Of a DNA stretch of 64,000 bases, positions 62,405 through 64,000 are shown piece by piece (position 1 is the stretch's first letter; every line of letters begins with the position of its first letter). Below the pieces are notes generated by a model. It had not been told where the DNA came from and made no database searches. It saw nothing but the letters and a program-made list of their open reading frames with translations. This stretch comes from Baylisascaris procyonis (Eukaryota > Nematoda > Chromadorea > Rhabditida > Ascarididae): positions 2,234,001 through 2,298,000 of the forward strand of contig JAZARR010000200.1 of the NCBI GenBank assembly GCA_037389465.1, given 5' to 3'. Made by a program: the position numbers and the translations under genes.

Positions 62405-64000
62405 ATGGGTGACGAATATGAAGAACTTGGACCAGCACAAGTAGGGCCACCACCACCTCCACCGCTGGGACCATTCGATCAAACACCACTTTGCCCTCCT
62501 CCTCCACCACCGTTATTCGGGCAAATAACACCTCAACCATTACCACCGCCAGTAATCGGTGATATGGCACCTAGTCCCCTTTGTCCATCATCACCACTCA
62601 TACAAAAGCCGATTTATCCTCCTCCTTCACCACTATCTCCTCCACCAAAACCAGCGAAGAATTCAAACGAAAAATTTAAACGAACAAACTTACAATCAGC
62701 CCAGTGTAAGTGATCACTGCTTATCACAGGATGTTGATGAAAGTCTTATAATGCAATTCCATTCAAAGATTGGAACATAACGCCGACGCACTTACGCTTT
62801 GAGCGCATTGATCGAAAATCCTTTAGTCTATTTGCTCGTTTTTATTGACGTGATTATAGTAAAGTTAACGTGACCTCAGGTAGGTGATCTAATGCTCGTG
62901 TCGTTATGGCTTATCCTCTCGCCAATCTCTTTGGGCGATCGTATTCTTATTGGGTCATCCCGAAGACTCCATGAGATCCTATAAGGTTTGCGGTACGCTA
63001 TTGAGGCAAGATCAAATTTTATTTGCATAAATGGATTGGAGCAACTATAGTTCATGAGCTGTATAAAGTAGCTGCAATGTACTTGAGCGATTTACTTCCA
63101 TATATCATCCGATCGGGATGGCGTATTCTTCATTACTCAGTGCGCTCAATTATGCACAGAAATCACATCGCGATCGTTCCATCAGTGAGGCATAATGAAT
63201 TAAATAGAACTTATGATTGCTGCAGCATTGTATAGTCGTATGAGAACGCTGCTTAAATGTTGCTCTGTTGCGCAGATCAAAGGAGAAGGACGCGTAAATA
63301 TCGCTCTGTTGCGCAGGTTGTAAGGGAAGGATGCATAAATGTCGCTCTGCGGTTATAAGGGAAGGACGCGTAAATGTCGCCGTACTGCGCAATGTCAGTA
63401 CGATGCCTATATTCTCGGCATCGATGGATGAAAGCCATAATCAACCCATTATAATGCTACTAAATGTTTCAGGTGAAACGCCTTCGAAGAGAGTGGTATT
63501 AATTTCCGTTCTATTTGCTATTTATATTTATTTTGCGTTCAAAACACATACAAGATGATAATCATAAACATCGACTATTTCAGTCATCTAACAGAAGAAC
63601 TATGAGTACTGTAGTAGAGATCTGTATAAGTGTTACTGTAGGGGCTACTGTAAAGGCAACCTAGCTACTTGTAACAGCTAAGCTATTACTACTGTAAGAG
63701 TTACTACAAAATCTCTGTTACGAAGGCCATCTAAGAGATATTATAGCAACTACTGTAACAGTTACTATAAATATGGTAAAAGCGTAAAAGAATGCTGCAG
63801 GAGATAGTAATAGCTAATACAGTAACCACTATCAGAACTACTGTAGAGACAATTACCCTTACGATAGAACAGCGAAACTAATAGCCATTCCGCAATAGCC
63901 GCTATAAAAGGCTATAATAGCTACTTTTAAAACCATTATAAAACAAATAATACCGTAAGATCGCTGAATATGAGCATTAATCTAAAGGCTTAATTCTACA
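62405..64000 (+). CDS. Second proline-rich paralog, 3' end outside the window
   Basis: Exon 1 is 62,405-62,705 (301 nt, ends in phase 1 at a GTAAGT donor). Exon 2 is 63,473-63,495 (23 nt, TTTCAG acceptor, GTATTA donor, phase 0). The first 12 residues, MGDEYEELGPAQ, are identical to those of the gene at 56,758, and the next exon is likewise a microexon entered in phase 1 and left in phase 0 (29 nt there). The proline-rich part differs: here polyproline runs are broken by LCPPPP, FGQ, IGDMAPSP and IYPPPSPLSPPPKP, and the exon ends in a basic NSNEKFKR stretch. No membrane-segment exon is seen before base 64,000, so the gene should continue outside. It is a diverged tandem duplicate; exon 2 is less certain than exon 1. 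Confidence 0.75.
63255..63396 (+). repeat. 41-bp minisatellite, about 3.5 copies
   Basis: Copies start AAATGTTGCTCTGTTGCGCA (63,255), AAATATCGCTCTGTTGCGCA (63,296), a 35-bp deleted copy (63,337) and a partial copy (63,372). It is GC-richer than its surroundings and lies in intron 1 of the second paralog, 76 bases before the microexon. Confidence 0.88.
63600..63960 (+). repeat. Degenerate TACTGTA/TTACAGTA array
   Basis: Frequent ACTGTAA, TACTGTAG, GTTACTGT and their near-complements, at loose 8-12 base spacing, running to near the window edge. It resembles the other short-unit arrays in its decay and lies in the second paralog's intron. Confidence 0.7.

Overview
This 64 kb window is nematode nuclear DNA. 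It is AT-rich, with many short exons separated by introns of a few hundred bases to several kb. Pyrimidine-rich TTTTCAG/TTTTAG acceptors lie at or very close to several start codons, as expected where a spliced leader is added in trans. The anchor gene matches full-length nematode MRP (ABCC) transporters exon by exon. I cannot place the species; a parasitic nematode with moderately large introns and many (TA)n tracts would fit.

Layout. (1) 1-5,665: no supported gene, one (TA)n tract. (2) 5,675-15,555, + strand: an 11-exon gene for a predicted 669-residue single-pass membrane protein with a long Gln/Pro/Met-rich C-terminal region; I do not recognise its family. (3) 15,556-17,270: tail-to-tail intergenic spacer. 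(4) 17,271-49,896, - strand: a complete 32-exon MRP-type ABC transporter. All splice phases agree, giving 4,722 nt of CDS and 1,573 residues. Its last intron (17,386-22,318) contains a 2.1 kb degenerate (GGAAT)n satellite, so the C-terminal exon lies on the far side of the array. (5) 49,897-56,757: a 6.9 kb divergent spacer with a 13-copy, 32-bp minisatellite. (6) 56,758-60,405, + strand: a five-exon gene for a 151-residue proline-rich protein with a C-terminal membrane segment. (7) 62,405 to beyond the window end, + strand: a paralog with the same 12 N-terminal residues and the same intron phase but a diverged proline-rich region; only its first two exons are visible.

The transporter is expected to be an ATP-driven exporter of organic anions and conjugates. 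The other three genes look like membrane proteins with low-complexity, protein-binding regions. Nothing in the sequence links them functionally. Repeats are a major part of the window: nine pure (TA)n tracts of 50-112 bp, the (GGAAT)n satellite, two further degenerate short-unit arrays (GTACA-like and TACTGTA-like) and several minisatellites, all in introns or spacers. No rRNA, convincing tRNA, SL RNA or CRISPR was found.

All exon models come from reading ORFs, splice sites and phase by eye, supported for the transporter by remembered MRP family sequence. No search was run.
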